Of a DNA stretch of 64,000 nt, positions 51,144 through 60,224 are shown one piece after another. The notes under the pieces were generated by a model that saw only the letters and a program-made list of their open reading frames with translations, did no database searches and had not been told where the DNA came from. Numbering within the stretch: the stretch's first letter is position 1; each line of letters opens with the position of its first letter. Source of the DNA: Enterocloster lavalensis (GTDB taxonomy: Bacteria; Bacillota; Clostridia; Lachnospirales; Lachnospiraceae); assembly GCF_902364025.1 (NCBI RefSeq), contig NZ_CABJCG010000009.1, forward strand, positions 188,965 to 252,964. Direction: 5' to 3'. Both the position numbers and the translations under genes were made by a program.

Positions 51144-52739
51144 TTAATCGCCCATAAAATACAGCGCTTTGACGTACCCCTTGGCATCGGTTACGAGTTG
51201 GTTCCCCATATAGGGCGACGGGCCATAGGGATCGTTTTCATTGAATTCCATCACGCGGAAGGCCCCAGCTCCCTGTGGACGTTCCGATAGGTTGAAGTAA
51301 TTGTAATATTCCTCGCAGGCGCCCTTTAACACGAATACGTTACCTTCATAAACTGTCTTAAACACCGTGTCCACGCTGTCCGTCCACATGCTGAAGGTTT
51401 GAGAATAGGGCTCATAGGAGAAATTGACGTAAGTGCCGCTTGCCTCGTCGGGATTCTTCGGGTCGATCAGCACATAATCCCCGTACTGGGTGTCCTGCGC
51501 TTGTTTGAGGATTACAGTTTCGCCGGTGAGTCCGTCGGAAACCAGCTCCAGCTGCGTTCCTTCATTCAGAGAAATATATTGGTCCCGGGTGATTGTGATG
51601 GGGACGGAAATGGTGCCCTTTGCCTGGTAGTAGAGGCCGCGGTCCACGGTATGTCCGGCATCGGAGTACAGCTCCACCCATATTTCGCCGCGCTCCGGCA
51701 GCAGGTCCTCATAGGGAGCGGGGGGCAGGGCCGCGTAACCCGATTTTATCTCCCGGGCCTGCGCTTCGTCGAAGGAGTCCTCGGCCGCCTTCAAAAACGC
51801 GATATTCCGCCGTTCAAGGCCGCCCAGCAGGAGCTCGTTAAAACCGTCTGCGCCAAAACGCGCCTGGTACCACGGCTGACTCTCGAAATAAGTTTTCATC
51901 GCCTCCGTCTTAAATTCCCTTCCGTACACGGCGTAGAACTGGTTGCGCATAAGCTTCAACTCATCCTGGGTCAGGCCGATCAGGTCCGACTGGTTTAAGG
52001 GACGGGCAAAAAGCTCCGGCATCATCAGGTTCCCATCCACGGGATAGTAAGTCCCGGCCTCCTCCATTTCCCCGTGCAGTACCACGGGTCCGCCCACCAT
52101 CCAGTCAATGGTGAAGGAACTTCCGGCCTGCCCGCCCGCCGAGTCTGTAAGCATGTAGGTGCCGTCCGCAGCCGGGGCATCCAGCCGGAAGGTGTGCAGC
52201 ATAGAAAAGGCGTTGGAAAAATTGGGGTCCCGTTTTACAAATTCCAGCACGGGGAAATCCGGGTTTTCCGGGGTGCCGGGCGTAACGCGCAGCCGGTAGG
52301 TGAAGTCGCCGGACTTGAAGTAGCTGCCGCCGATCATCTCGGCCGTCACTTTGGACTGTGACGCGCCGGTATTCTTACGGCCTGCCTGGGAAGCGCCGGT
52401 TCCCGCCTGATTTTGGCCTCCCGTGCCGTCTGCCTGTGCTCCGTCAGTTCCCGGAGTGCCAAAACCCGGCTGCGTTCCGGTCCCGGATTGCGTTCCGTTA
52501 CCGTCCTGAGCGCCGTTGCCGTTCTGAGCGCCGTCGCCGTCCTGAGCGTCGTTGCCGCTCTGAGCGCTGTCGCCGTCCTGCGCGCCCTTACCCGCCTGCG
52601 CCCCGGCCGCGCCGTTACCCGCCGTTTCTGCCGGACCGGACCCGGTCATATGCTCCATTCCCTGGCGTCCGCAGGCGGCCAGAAGCAGCCCCAGCGCAAT
52701 CACTGCCGGTACCATCCATGCCCTTCTGTTATTTCTCAT
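51144..52739 (-). CDS. YARHG-domain lipoprotein with Asn/Gly/Asp/Gln repeat spacer
   Basis: 531 residues; start after GAGGGAGGG. Lipobox LLAAC, then about 100 residues of low complexity (AQDGDGAQNGNGAQDGNG and similar). A beta domain follows (GSYFKSGDFTYRLRV), then a YARHG domain (LTQDELKLMRNQFYAVYGREF, SQPWY), an extracellular module of unknown role in Firmicutes. The C-terminal ~200 residues (WVELYSDAGHTVD, YVNFSYEPYSQTF) are unassigned. It is an exported, membrane-anchored protein with no evident enzyme motif. Confidence 0.78.
   Translation of the reverse strand: MRNNRRAWMVPAVIALGLLLAACGRQGMEHMTGSGPAETAGNGAAGAQAGKGAQDGDSAQSGNDAQDGDGAQNGNGAQDGNGTQSGTGTQPGFGTPGTDGAQADGTGGQNQAGTGASQAGRKNTGASQSKVTAEMIGGSYFKSGDFTYRLRVTPGTPENPDFPVLEFVKRDPNFSNAFSMLHTFRLDAPAADGTYMLTDSAGGQAGSSFTIDWMVGGPVVLHGEMEEAGTYYPVDGNLMMPELFARPLNQSDLIGLTQDELKLMRNQFYAVYGREFKTEAMKTYFESQPWYQARFGADGFNELLLGGLERRNIAFLKAAEDSFDEAQAREIKSGYAALPPAPYEDLLPERGEIWVELYSDAGHTVDRGLYYQAKGTISVPITITRDQYISLNEGTQLELVSDGLTGETVILKQAQDTQYGDYVLIDPKNPDEASGTYVNFSYEPYSQTFSMWTDSVDTVFKTVYEGNVFVLKGACEEYYNYFNLSERPQGAGAFRVMEFNENDPYGPSPYMGNQLVTDAKGYVKALYFMGD
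52356..52667 (-). repeat. Low-complexity repeat coding for the lipoprotein spacer
   Basis: Short GC-rich units (GCGCCGTTGCCGTTCTGA-like on the plus strand) code for AQNGNG/AQDGDG repeats. They are densest at about 52485-52592. Confidence 0.7.
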
Positions 52740-52824
52740 AAGATATCCCTCCCTCTGTGTCGGTTGCTCCTTATCATTATTATAGCGGAGCGCGGGAAAA
52801 AACGTTTTAAGGTTTTCTTACAAA

Positions 52825-52862
52825 AAAAGGCCGGAATTCTGATGGCAGAATTCCGGCCTGAA
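52825..52862 (-). terminator. Terminator of nagB
   Basis: AGGCCGGAATTCTG-ccat-CAGAATTCCGGCCT followed by TTTTTTT in the leftward direction. Confidence 0.85.
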
Positions 52863-52884
52863 ATGCCGATATGTTCGATTTTAC

Positions 52885-53610
52885 TTAGAATTTGGACATT
52901 GCCGCCTCGTCCGCGATCACAATCACATCGCCGTGCAGCTGAAGGATGGAAGCGGGAACCTGGGGAACAATGGGGCCGCAGAGGCAGTCGTGCAGGATCT
53001 GTGCTTTGTCCGCGCCGCTGACCAGAAGCAGGATCGTTTTCGCGCTCATAATGGTCTTGATTCCCATGGTGTAAGCCTGGCGGGGAACATCGTTGACATC
53101 CGCGAAGAAACGCTTGTTGGCCTCAATGGTGCTCTCGGTCAGATCCACACAGTGCGTGGTCTTGGGGAACTCGTCGGCAGGCTCGTTGAAACCGATATGG
53201 CCATTGTGGCCCAGTCCCAGCACCTGGATATCCACGCCGCCCATGCTCTCAACCACCGCCTCGTAGCGGGCGCACTCTTTCTCGCTGTCCGGCTCGGTGC
53301 CGTCCGGGATGTTGGTGTTGTTCAGGTCGATGTTGATATCCTTGAACAGGTTGTTGTACATAAAATAGTAGTAGCTCTGGTCGTTATCTCTGGTCAGTCC
53401 ACGGTACTCGTCGAGGTTTACGCTCTTTACCTGGGAAAAATCCAGATCGCCGTTCCGGTAGCCCTCGATCAGACGCTTGTAGGTGCCGATGGGGGTGGAA
53501 CCGGTGGCCAGGCCCAGAACGCTGTCCGGTTTTAAAGTCACCTGTGCGGAAATGATATTTGCCGCTTTTCTGCTCATGTCCTCGTAGTCTTTTGCTTTGT
53601 AGAGCTTCAT
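52885..53610 (-). CDS. nagB: Glucosamine-6-phosphate deaminase
   Basis: 241 residues, the short Gram-positive form; start after GAAAGGCGG. Converts glucosamine-6-P to fructose-6-P and ammonia. LGLATGSTPIGTYKRL (phosphate loop), VNLDEYRGL (catalytic Asp) and LGLGHNGHIGFNEP (catalytic His) are present. There is no nagA next to it; it has its own terminator and appears to be transcribed alone. It links amino-sugar breakdown to glycolysis. Confidence 0.95.
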   Translation of the reverse strand: MKLYKAKDYEDMSRKAANIISAQVTLKPDSVLGLATGSTPIGTYKRLIEGYRNGDLDFSQVKSVNLDEYRGLTRDNDQSYYYFMYNNLFKDINIDLNNTNIPDGTEPDSEKECARYEAVVESMGGVDIQVLGLGHNGHIGFNEPADEFPKTTHCVDLTESTIEANKRFFADVNDVPRQAYTMGIKTIMSAKTILLLVSGADKAQILHDCLCGPIVPQVPASILQLHGDVIVIADEAAMSKF

Positions 53611-53710
53611 AGTTTTTGCCGCCTTTCATATATATTTATTAAAATACATTGTGCCCGGATACAAAATCCCCTGGTGGAAAAATGATTCTGAAAATATTTT
53701 TCTAAATTTC

Positions 53711-53739
53711 TTGAATACAGGATAACATTTTTCTAACAT
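53711..53739 (+). promoter_or_regulatory. Promoter of the DUF6128-like gene
   Basis: TTGAAT (53711-53716), 17 bp, TAACAT (53734-53739). Confidence 0.5.
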
Positions 53740-53817
53740 ACTTTCAAGGGGGTAACGCATAAAATATTAATAAAAAGCAGAGATAGACTGCGGACCAACC
53801 GTGCGAGGAGTGAGAGT

Positions 53818-56800
53818 ATGTCAAATTATCGGAGACTGATTTCTTACATCTACGCCTATGAGGGCGAGGTGAAGGGTAAAAATATAGGCTTTGTCAAACT
53901 GGAGTCGCGGGGCGGACAGTGCAAGCTCAGCGTCAATGTCAAAAAAGTCTATGTAGGAGGCAGTGACCTTGGGGTGTATCTGTTGGCGCCGGGCAGGGAG
54001 ATCAGCCTGGGGAATATTTTTATCCGCAGCGGGGCCGGAGAGTTCCGCGCAGTAATTCCGGTGGAAAATGTAGCGGATTCCGGGATTGGAATGGATTCCT
54101 GCTATGGCCTGAGCATCCACGAGCCGTCGGACGGCTGGCGCTGCTACACCACCATCTGGGAGGATGCCGTGGCCCACGCGGCCGAGGTAGAGCTGGCGGA
54201 TGTGACATCCAAGAGCCGCCGCGACATCAGCGAGGAAGAGGAGATACATAAAAAAGCGGAGGAAATCGCCGCGGAGATGGACCGGGAAATCGCGGGCAGC
54301 CCGGAGGAAGGGCAGCCGGTGGAAGCGCAGTCCGGGTCCGGGCCTTCGAAAGAGGGAAGCGCGGACAAGGAAGGTGAAAATTCCGGCGCATCGGCAAATA
54401 CCGGCGGTGACGAAGTGGATGCCGGGGATGAGAATACACCGCTTGGCGCAGCAGGAACCGATATCGATGCCGGGGAAGCAGAAGCAGAAGCTGTGGAACC
54501 AGAACCTGGAGCCGGGGAAACCGATGCCAGGACAGCCGGGATGGCCGCTGACTCCGGGGCCGGCGAAATGAATATTGAGGTCAACGGGGAAACGATCGAA
54601 GCCGAAGCTGGGAGTACCTGGGGCGAAGGAACAAATTCTGAGACCGACGAAGGGGATATTGGAGCCGAAGCCGCAGATGCCTGGGCAGAAGAAGCGGATA
54701 CCGGGGCGGATGGAGCAGATATCGGAGCAGAAGCCGCGGATATCTGGGCTGAAGGAACGGATGCCGGGGCTGGTGAAGCAGATACGGAGTCCAAGGGCAT
54801 GGATACCGGGTTCCGTGGAGCGGAGACTTCCGGCCTGATTATGGAGTCGGAGCTTTCCTACAGCGAAGCTGTCTCTGAAAATGCAGAGTTTCCGGCCGGT
54901 TCGGAAGCGGAAGAGAAGGGCATCGGGGAAGGTGTATCTGACCGGAGCCAGGATGCCGGTTCGGAGAAAAATGGACGCTCAACACAAGATTACGCATATT
55001 CCAGTGGCGGTGTTCTGATTTCCCGGAACGAGACTTCCGCCGAGGTCCAAACGGGTGCGAATGAGCCGGTCCAATCCGGCGGAAGTCACTTCATGCCGGT
55101 GCGGGAATCCATTATTTACGGAGAGAACAGCGCAGCCAGAACGGAAGAAGAATATGGTGTTGGCGGAAAACAGGCCGGAGCCGCTGCCAAAATCCCGGAC
55201 CGCATGACCTCAGAACGCCCGGCCGTGGATACAGATAATACGGAAAACGCTGTGTTCCAGCGTACCGGCGGTTTCCCACCGCTGCGGGAACCGCAGTTTA
55301 CACGGGCCGGCGTTTTGAACCCGCAGCAGAACCAGGCGGAGCCGTATTCCGCCAATCAGCGCGCAGATATGCGCAGGCAGCCGGCTTCGCCCGTTCCGGC
55401 AATGCAGTGGACGCAGCCGGCGGGCCGTCCGCCCCAGCCGCGTTTTCTGTCAGACGCCAAATGCGGCGTGGAACGTGGAACCGGAATAAACCAGCAGTTG
55501 ATTCTGCCGGATATGCCGCCTTACAGCCGCGCCCGTTCCGCTCAGTCCGCAGGCAGACCGCGCTCAGAGTGGCAGGCGGAAAATCCTTTGCAGACAGGTC
55601 CGGCGCCGGAAGAGATGGACTTTATTCGTCTGGAGTCTCCAACCGCGGCCCGTCCGCTTCGCCCCGGCCAGCCCACGGATCAGCAGGAGGGAATGCAACC
55701 CGGCGCTGAGCCGTCGCCACAGATGGAGACCGCTCAGCCGCCCGCCCAGCAGCCCGACGGCCAATCTGCGCCGCAGCCGTCTGCCCAGCAGCCCGGCAGC
55801 CAATTCGCGCCGCAGACGTCCGCCCAGCAGCCCGGCGGCCAATCCGCGCCGCAGCAGGCCACCCAGCAGCCCGGCGGCCGTCCCATGCCGCAGCAATTCA
55901 CCCAGCGGCCCGGCCGTCGCCCTATGCCGGTACAAACCGCCCGGCAGCCCGGCGGCCAACCCGCGGCGTCGCAGACCGCCCAACGCCCTGACCGTCAGCC
56001 CGCACCACAGCAGGCCATGCAGCCGTCCGGCGGTCAGTCCGCGCCGCAGCAGGCCGTGCAGCCGTCCGGTGGTCAGTCCGCGCCGCAGCAGGCCGTGCAG
56101 CCGTTTGGCAGTCAGTCCGCGCCGCAGCAGGCCGTGCAGCCATCCGGTGGTCAGCACGCACCACAGCAGGCCGTACAACCGTCCGGCGGTCAGTCCGCGC
56201 CGCAGCAGGCCGCACAGCCGTCCGGCGGTCAGTCCGCACCGCAGCAGGCCGCACAGCCCGCCCGCCAATTCAACTCCCGGCAGCCATGGCAGCAATCCGG
56301 CAACCGGTCCGCGGCCCAGCGTTCCATGCCACCCAGCGGTCAGCCCGCCACCCAGCGTCCCATGCAATCCGGCGGTCAGCCCGCCACCCAGCGTCCCATG
56401 CAGCCCGGCGGCCAGCCTGCCACTCAGCGCCCCATGCAGCCCAGTGGCCAGCCCGCCACCCAGCGCCCCATGCAGCCCAGCGGCCAGCCTGCGGCCCAGA
56501 CGCCGCAGTCCGGCCATCAATCTACGGTCCGGCAGCGCTTCATGCAGTCAGCGCGCCAATCCGCGGCCAATCCGCAGCCGGACCGCCAGCCGACCGCCCA
56601 ACCGATGGCCCAGCCGTCCGACCGCCGCTCCGACACCTCCGTCTCCATGCAGCCGCAGACAGACACCGGCACCTACGAGGAGGTAATCGACACAATCCCG
56701 GAGAACAGCGGGACCGTTCAGGAGCCGGTAATCACTTCCGGCCGGGAAGAGCTGATTTTGGGTAACCCGGAAGAACTGGAACGTTTGGAGGAGGAAGAGC

Positions 56801-57189
56801 GTGAGAGCGTGGAACCCCTGCAAATATGGGAAGGATTCCGCAAGCGCTATCCGAAGATTCACGCCTTTGAGTGCGCCGGGGAATGTGAAATCCTTACGAT
56901 CAAACCCCAGGACATCGGCCTGCTGCCCAGAGAGACATGGACTTATGGAAACAACAGTTTCCTGCTCCACGGCTATTACAACTACCGCTATCTGATTTTA
57001 GCCAAGGTGGACACCACCTCGGGCGGCACGCGCTACCTTCTGGGCGTGCCCGGCAACTACTACAGCAATGAAAAATACATGGCCTCCATGTTTGGCTTCC
57101 CCCATTTTGTGCTGGCTCAGAAGCAGCCCACCGGCAACGGCCGGTTCGGCTACTGGTACACCGATATCAGGCTGGATAATCTGAGCTGA
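53818..57189 (+). CDS. DUF6128-type protein with acidic and Gln/Pro/Gly-rich repeats
   Basis: 1123 residues; start after GAGGAGTGA. No signal peptide. The N-terminal ~120 residues form a conserved beta domain (ISYIYAYEGEVKGKNIGFVKLE, CKLSVNVKKVYVG). An acidic Glu/Gly/Ala region follows, then two repeat arrays (13-residue and 12-residue units). The C-terminal ~120 residues form a second conserved domain (WEGFRKRYPKIHAFE, CEILTIKPQDIGLLPRETWTYGNNSFLLHG, GVPGNYYSNEKYMASMFGF). This end-domain pair is what I associate with DUF6128 proteins of Lachnospiraceae, whose function is unknown. The protein may be a cytoplasmic or spore-associated scaffold. Confidence 0.75.
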   Translation: MSNYRRLISYIYAYEGEVKGKNIGFVKLESRGGQCKLSVNVKKVYVGGSDLGVYLLAPGREISLGNIFIRSGAGEFRAVIPVENVADSGIGMDSCYGLSIHEPSDGWRCYTTIWEDAVAHAAEVELADVTSKSRRDISEEEEIHKKAEEIAAEMDREIAGSPEEGQPVEAQSGSGPSKEGSADKEGENSGASANTGGDEVDAGDENTPLGAAGTDIDAGEAEAEAVEPEPGAGETDARTAGMAADSGAGEMNIEVNGETIEAEAGSTWGEGTNSETDEGDIGAEAADAWAEEADTGADGADIGAEAADIWAEGTDAGAGEADTESKGMDTGFRGAETSGLIMESELSYSEAVSENAEFPAGSEAEEKGIGEGVSDRSQDAGSEKNGRSTQDYAYSSGGVLISRNETSAEVQTGANEPVQSGGSHFMPVRESIIYGENSAARTEEEYGVGGKQAGAAAKIPDRMTSERPAVDTDNTENAVFQRTGGFPPLREPQFTRAGVLNPQQNQAEPYSANQRADMRRQPASPVPAMQWTQPAGRPPQPRFLSDAKCGVERGTGINQQLILPDMPPYSRARSAQSAGRPRSEWQAENPLQTGPAPEEMDFIRLESPTAARPLRPGQPTDQQEGMQPGAEPSPQMETAQPPAQQPDGQSAPQPSAQQPGSQFAPQTSAQQPGGQSAPQQATQQPGGRPMPQQFTQRPGRRPMPVQTARQPGGQPAASQTAQRPDRQPAPQQAMQPSGGQSAPQQAVQPSGGQSAPQQAVQPFGSQSAPQQAVQPSGGQHAPQQAVQPSGGQSAPQQAAQPSGGQSAPQQAAQPARQFNSRQPWQQSGNRSAAQRSMPPSGQPATQRPMQSGGQPATQRPMQPGGQPATQRPMQPSGQPATQRPMQPSGQPAAQTPQSGHQSTVRQRFMQSARQSAANPQPDRQPTAQPMAQPSDRRSDTSVSMQPQTDTGTYEEVIDTIPENSGTVQEPVITSGREELILGNPEELERLEEEERESVEPLQIWEGFRKRYPKIHAFECAGECEILTIKPQDIGLLPRETWTYGNNSFLLHGYYNYRYLILAKVDTTSGGTRYLLGVPGNYYSNEKYMASMFGFPHFVLAQKQPTGNGRFGYWYTDIRLDNLS
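55747..56253 (+). repeat. 13 tandem 39-bp units (13-residue Gln/Pro/Gly repeat)
   Basis: Thirteen in-frame copies, typified by QPSGGQSAPQQAV. Later copies are nearly identical and early ones diverged, as expected for recent expansion by slippage or recombination. Confidence 0.88.
56341..56484 (+). repeat. Four tandem 36-bp units (12-residue Gln/Pro/Gly repeat)
   Basis: Four in-frame copies of QPATQRPMQPGG-like units plus a partial copy. Confidence 0.88.
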
Positions 57190-57194
57190 TCCGC

Positions 57195-57257
57195 CAAAAG
57201 GCCGGATTTCCGCCGGGGCACCGGTTATGCCCCGCCTGGAAATCCGGCCCTTTTTAA
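57195..57257. terminator. Bidirectional terminator, DUF6128-like gene / radical-SAM activase
   Basis: AAAAGGCCGGATTTCC pairs with GGAAATCCGGCCCTTTTT; an inner GGGGC/GCCCC stem is also present. Confidence 0.83.
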
Positions 57258-57297
57258 CCTTCCGGGAGGCAGCAAACGTCCGTCTCTGCCAACTCCC

Positions 57298-57996
57298 TCA
57301 ATAGTCAATCCCCCGCAGCGCAGCCCGGCCCACATAGGGTCTTACGAGCTGCGCAAACCCTTCCAGCTCCTCCTTCCCGAAACCGGAAAATACCCCTGGC
57401 TCCAGCACCTGCCCGCTCTCCGTGAAATTCTGCAGGTAATAGTCCCCGCAGCCCTTAATCCACGGTCCGATCTCCTTAAAATCCTCCTCCGTGTGCAGCC
57501 CCCGCACCACCGTGGTGCGGAACTCGTAGGGCACGCTGCCCTCCAGCAGAAACCGGATGCTCTCGTCGATGCGTTCCAACCGCATACCATCCACACCGGC
57601 CGCGGCCGCATAACGGCTGCGCCCCGCCTTGATATCCATAGCCACGAAATCCAGCAGTCCCTTCCCGCAGAGGTCCCGCAGCAGATCCGGCTTATAGCCG
57701 TTGGTGTCCAGCTTCACTAAAAGTCCCAGCTCCCGTACGCTGCGGATGAAATCTTCCAAATCCGGCTGCAGCGTGGGCTCGCCTCCGGTGATGCAGACCC
57801 CCTCCAGAATACCTTTCCGTTTTCTCAGAAAGTCCAATACCTCCCCTGTTTCATACTCCGCCTCCACCGTTCCTGGCAGCAGCTCGCTGTTGTGACAGAA
57901 CGGGCAGCGGAAATTGCAGCCTCCCGTAAAGACCGTGGCGGCCACATGGCCGGGGAAATCCAACAACGTCGTTTTCTGTAACCCGCAAATTTTCAT
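57298..57996 (-). CDS. nrdG: Anaerobic ribonucleotide reductase activating protein (radical SAM, NrdG type)
   Basis: 232 residues; GGAG before ATG. Radical SAM enzyme with the iron-sulfur motif CNFRCPFCHN, glycine-rich ITGGEPTLQPDLEDF and LDTNGYKPD. It closely follows the pattern of NrdG/PflA-like activases that put a glycyl radical on the anaerobic reductase. No nrdD is in the window, so the target could be another glycyl-radical enzyme. It lies alone, divergent from tadA. Confidence 0.85.
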   Translation of the reverse strand: MKICGLQKTTLLDFPGHVAATVFTGGCNFRCPFCHNSELLPGTVEAEYETGEVLDFLRKRKGILEGVCITGGEPTLQPDLEDFIRSVRELGLLVKLDTNGYKPDLLRDLCGKGLLDFVAMDIKAGRSRYAAAAGVDGMRLERIDESIRFLLEGSVPYEFRTTVVRGLHTEEDFKEIGPWIKGCGDYYLQNFTESGQVLEPGVFSGFGKEELEGFAQLVRPYVGRAALRGIDY

Positions 57997-58198
57997 CTTT
58001 TCGCTCCATTCCGGGGATATTACTTTTCAATCCCGTAAAATTCCGATATAATATTCAACGTACATTTGAAATTCACGTCCGCCCTTTGCATGAAGGAACT
58101 CGCCCGGAAATGCCCGCGGCCCGCAATTTCAAAACACATCCTAAAGTATACCACAACCGTCCGGCCGGAACAAGACGGACAGAATTCAGAGGAATGCC

Positions 58199-58687
58199 AT
58201 GACAACAGACGAACGCTATATGAAGGAAGCCGTCCGGCAGGCCCAAAAAGCCTCCGCTCTGGGCGAAGTGCCCATCGGCTGCGTAATCGTATATGAAGAT
58301 AAAATAATCGCCCGGGGTTATAACCGGCGCATGGTGGATCAAAATGTGCTTTCCCATGCGGAGATTATCGCTATCCGCAAGGCCTGTAAAAAAATGGGAG
58401 ACTGGCGGCTGGAAAACTGCACCCTGTATGTGACGCTGGAACCCTGCCCCATGTGCGCCGGGGCCATTGTCCAGGCCAGGGTGCCCCAGGTGGTGATCGG
58501 CTGCATGAACCCCAAGGCGGGCTGCGCCGGGTCGGTCCTGGACATGCTCCACGAGGACGGTTTTAACCACCAGGTGGAGACGAAAATCGGTGTCCTTGGG
58601 GAAGAGTGCTCCGCCATGATGAAGGAATTTTTTCGGGCTCTGCGTCTGAAAAAACCGAAAAAGAAGCGGGGTGAACCGGCACTGTGA
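58199..58687 (+). CDS. tadA: tRNA adenosine(34) deaminase
   Basis: 162 residues; AGAGGA before ATG. Zinc deaminase making inosine in the wobble position of tRNA-Arg(ACG). The zinc motifs SHAEIIAIRKA (His and Glu) and EPCPMCAGAI (two Cys) are intact. The following gene overlaps by four bases (GTGA), so the two are translationally coupled. Confidence 0.95.
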   Translation: MTTDERYMKEAVRQAQKASALGEVPIGCVIVYEDKIIARGYNRRMVDQNVLSHAEIIAIRKACKKMGDWRLENCTLYVTLEPCPMCAGAIVQARVPQVVIGCMNPKAGCAGSVLDMLHEDGFNHQVETKIGVLGEECSAMMKEFFRALRLKKPKKKRGEPAL

Positions 58688-59868
58688 AAACAATCCTGAT
58701 TACCGGGGCGGGCGGTTTCCTGGGCTCCCGTCTGGTCCGCCGCTTTTCTGCCGGGACGTCCGCAGCCCCGCATTTCCCGCAAACAGAGCCGGACGCAGTA
58801 TCCCCTTACCGTGTATATCCGCTATCAGGCCGTGCGCCGGACATCCGTGACGCCGCCGGGCTCCTGGCGCTGTTCCGTCAGGTCAGGCCCGATTACGTGA
58901 TCCACTGCGCCGCGGTCTCCGATACGGGCCGCTGCGAACGGGAACCGGAATTTTCCTATTCGGTCAATGTAATCGGCGCGGAAAATATTGCCATAGCCTG
59001 CCGCGCCTCCGGCGCGAAGCTGATCTTCTGCAGCTCCGACCAGGTGTATTTTGACAACGTCCGCATCGCGTCTCCCGTGCCTCACCGCGAGAGCGAAAAA
59101 CTGTATCCTTCCGGCGTTTACGGGCGGCAGAAGCTGGAGGCTGAAAAGCGCTGCGCCGCCGCCTGCCCGGATACCGTCAGCCTGCGCCTGAGCTGGATGT
59201 ACGACACCGGAAAGCCCGGACCGGAAAAGCATGGAAATCTTGTCACAACCCTGCGCGGCCTCCTGGACAACCCGGACCCCGATGCGCGCCTGGCATTTCC
59301 CGTTTACGACCGCCGGTCCCTTACGGATGTGTGGGACGTGGCCATTAACATGGAGGCGGCTCTGGACCTTGCGCCCGGGGTGTACAACTTCGGAAGCCCC
59401 AATCCCCTAAACACTTACGAGACCGCGGCCGTGTTCCTCAGCCTTCTGCGTGGCACTTCCGGAAACGGCGGCAACAGCGTCGCGGGCGCGGGCGGCCAAA
59501 ATAGTGGCGATCTCGGAAACGGCGGCAACAGCGTCGCGGGCGCGGGCGGCCAAAATAGCGGCGATCCCGGGAACAGTGGCAACAGAGCCGCGGGCGCGGG
59601 CGGCCAAAATAGCGGCGCTTCCAGGAACAGCGGCAGCAGCGCCGCCGCGTCCGGCCAAAGCAGCGGCGTTTCCGGGAACGCCTGTAACCGCGCCGCGGCC
59701 CCATCTATCCAAAACGCTTCCGATCCCCGGCTGGTACCGGACTGCCAGCGCTTTGCCTCCTGTCCGCGCAATTTGCAGATGGACCTGGAAAAGCTGTCTC
59801 TTGCCGGGATTTCCTTCCCCACGGCGCAGGAAGGATTTGTCCGGTCTCTTTCCCGATCCCGCCCTTGA
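58684..59868 (+). CDS. SDR sugar-nucleotide reductase-like protein (RmlD type) with in-frame repeat insert
   Basis: 394 residues; GTG start overlapping the tadA stop. N-terminal Rossmann motif ITGAGGFLGSRLV, HCAAVSDTGRCEREP, and the active-site pair YPSGVYGRQKLEAEK resemble dTDP-4-dehydrorhamnose reductase and related extended SDRs. At residue 260 an Asn/Gly/Ala/Ser/Gln repeat of about 70 residues interrupts the C-terminal half; the last ~50 residues (LDLEKLSLAGISF-like) resume a normal fold. No other rml gene is present, so the substrate is unknown. Orphan position after tadA suggests a housekeeping or nucleoside-related job. Confidence 0.78.
   Translation: MKTILITGAGGFLGSRLVRRFSAGTSAAPHFPQTEPDAVSPYRVYPLSGRAPDIRDAAGLLALFRQVRPDYVIHCAAVSDTGRCEREPEFSYSVNVIGAENIAIACRASGAKLIFCSSDQVYFDNVRIASPVPHRESEKLYPSGVYGRQKLEAEKRCAAACPDTVSLRLSWMYDTGKPGPEKHGNLVTTLRGLLDNPDPDARLAFPVYDRRSLTDVWDVAINMEAALDLAPGVYNFGSPNPLNTYETAAVFLSLLRGTSGNGGNSVAGAGGQNSGDLGNGGNSVAGAGGQNSGDPGNSGNRAAGAGGQNSGASRNSGSSAAASGQSSGVSGNACNRAAAPSIQNASDPRLVPDCQRFASCPRNLQMDLEKLSLAGISFPTAQEGFVRSLSRSRP
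59461..59674 (+). repeat. 54-bp tandem repeat (18-residue units) within the SDR gene
   Basis: Units at 59461-59514, 59515-59568 and 59569-59622 plus a diverged fourth, coding for GNGGNSVAGAGGQNSGDL-like sequences. The first two are almost identical. Confidence 0.85.
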
Positions 59869-59893
59869 CAAATCATCTGCCAAAGGGTATACT
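59865..59893 (+). promoter_or_regulatory. SRP RNA promoter overlapping the SDR stop codon
   Basis: TTGACA (59865-59870), 17 bp, TATACT (59888-59893). The TGA stop of the SDR gene lies inside the -35 box. Confidence 0.8.
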
Positions 59894-59952
59894 TAACAAG
59901 CGAATAAGCGGGCGCATAAACGCCCCGAGCACTCAAAATTGTCATAAAGTTT

Positions 59953-60214
59953 CCACGCAGCCGGGGAGATAGCGGTGCCCTGTACCTGCAATCCGCTCTA
60001 GCAGGGGTGATACCTCGCCCCGGACAGCTTACTGCGGGGCTGCCTTGTGAAAGTGGTGTTGACGTTTGGGTCTTACGCAATGGGAATCTGTGAACCGTGT
60101 CAGGGCAGGAATGCAGCAGCACTAAGCGGAACCTCTCATGTGCCGTAAGGTCGCCTGGACTGAGCTAACTACATGAGTAACGCCCGTGGTAACTGTACAA
60201 AGCGAGGTGCGTGG
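59953..60214 (+). ncRNA. ffs: Signal recognition particle RNA, large Firmicutes type
   Basis: The SRP core helix 8 is visible at about 60100-60135 (GTGTCAGGGCAGGAATGCAG, then CAGCACTAAGCG). Terminal complementary ends CCACGCA (59953-59959) and TGCGTGG (60208-60214) give about 262 nt, the size of Bacillus scRNA with an Alu domain. It binds Ffh and directs membrane and secreted proteins. It is followed by pfkA and dnaX, and SRP RNA next to dnaX-ybaB-recR is common in Firmicutes. The ends are estimated; a 5' leader hairpin from about 59900 may be processed off. Confidence 0.9.
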
Positions 60215-60224
60215 ATTTAAAATA

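Noticed and set aside
55564-56520. 318-codon minus-strand frame, and the idea of a CRISPR array, in the 55.7-56.5 kb repeats
   Set aside because: The repeats are contiguous 39-bp and 36-bp coding units without unique spacers and keep one plus-strand frame; the minus frame is just their complement.
59415-60122. 235-codon minus-strand frame across the SDR repeat and SRP RNA
   Set aside because: It is antisense to a clear SRP RNA and repeat-coding DNA.
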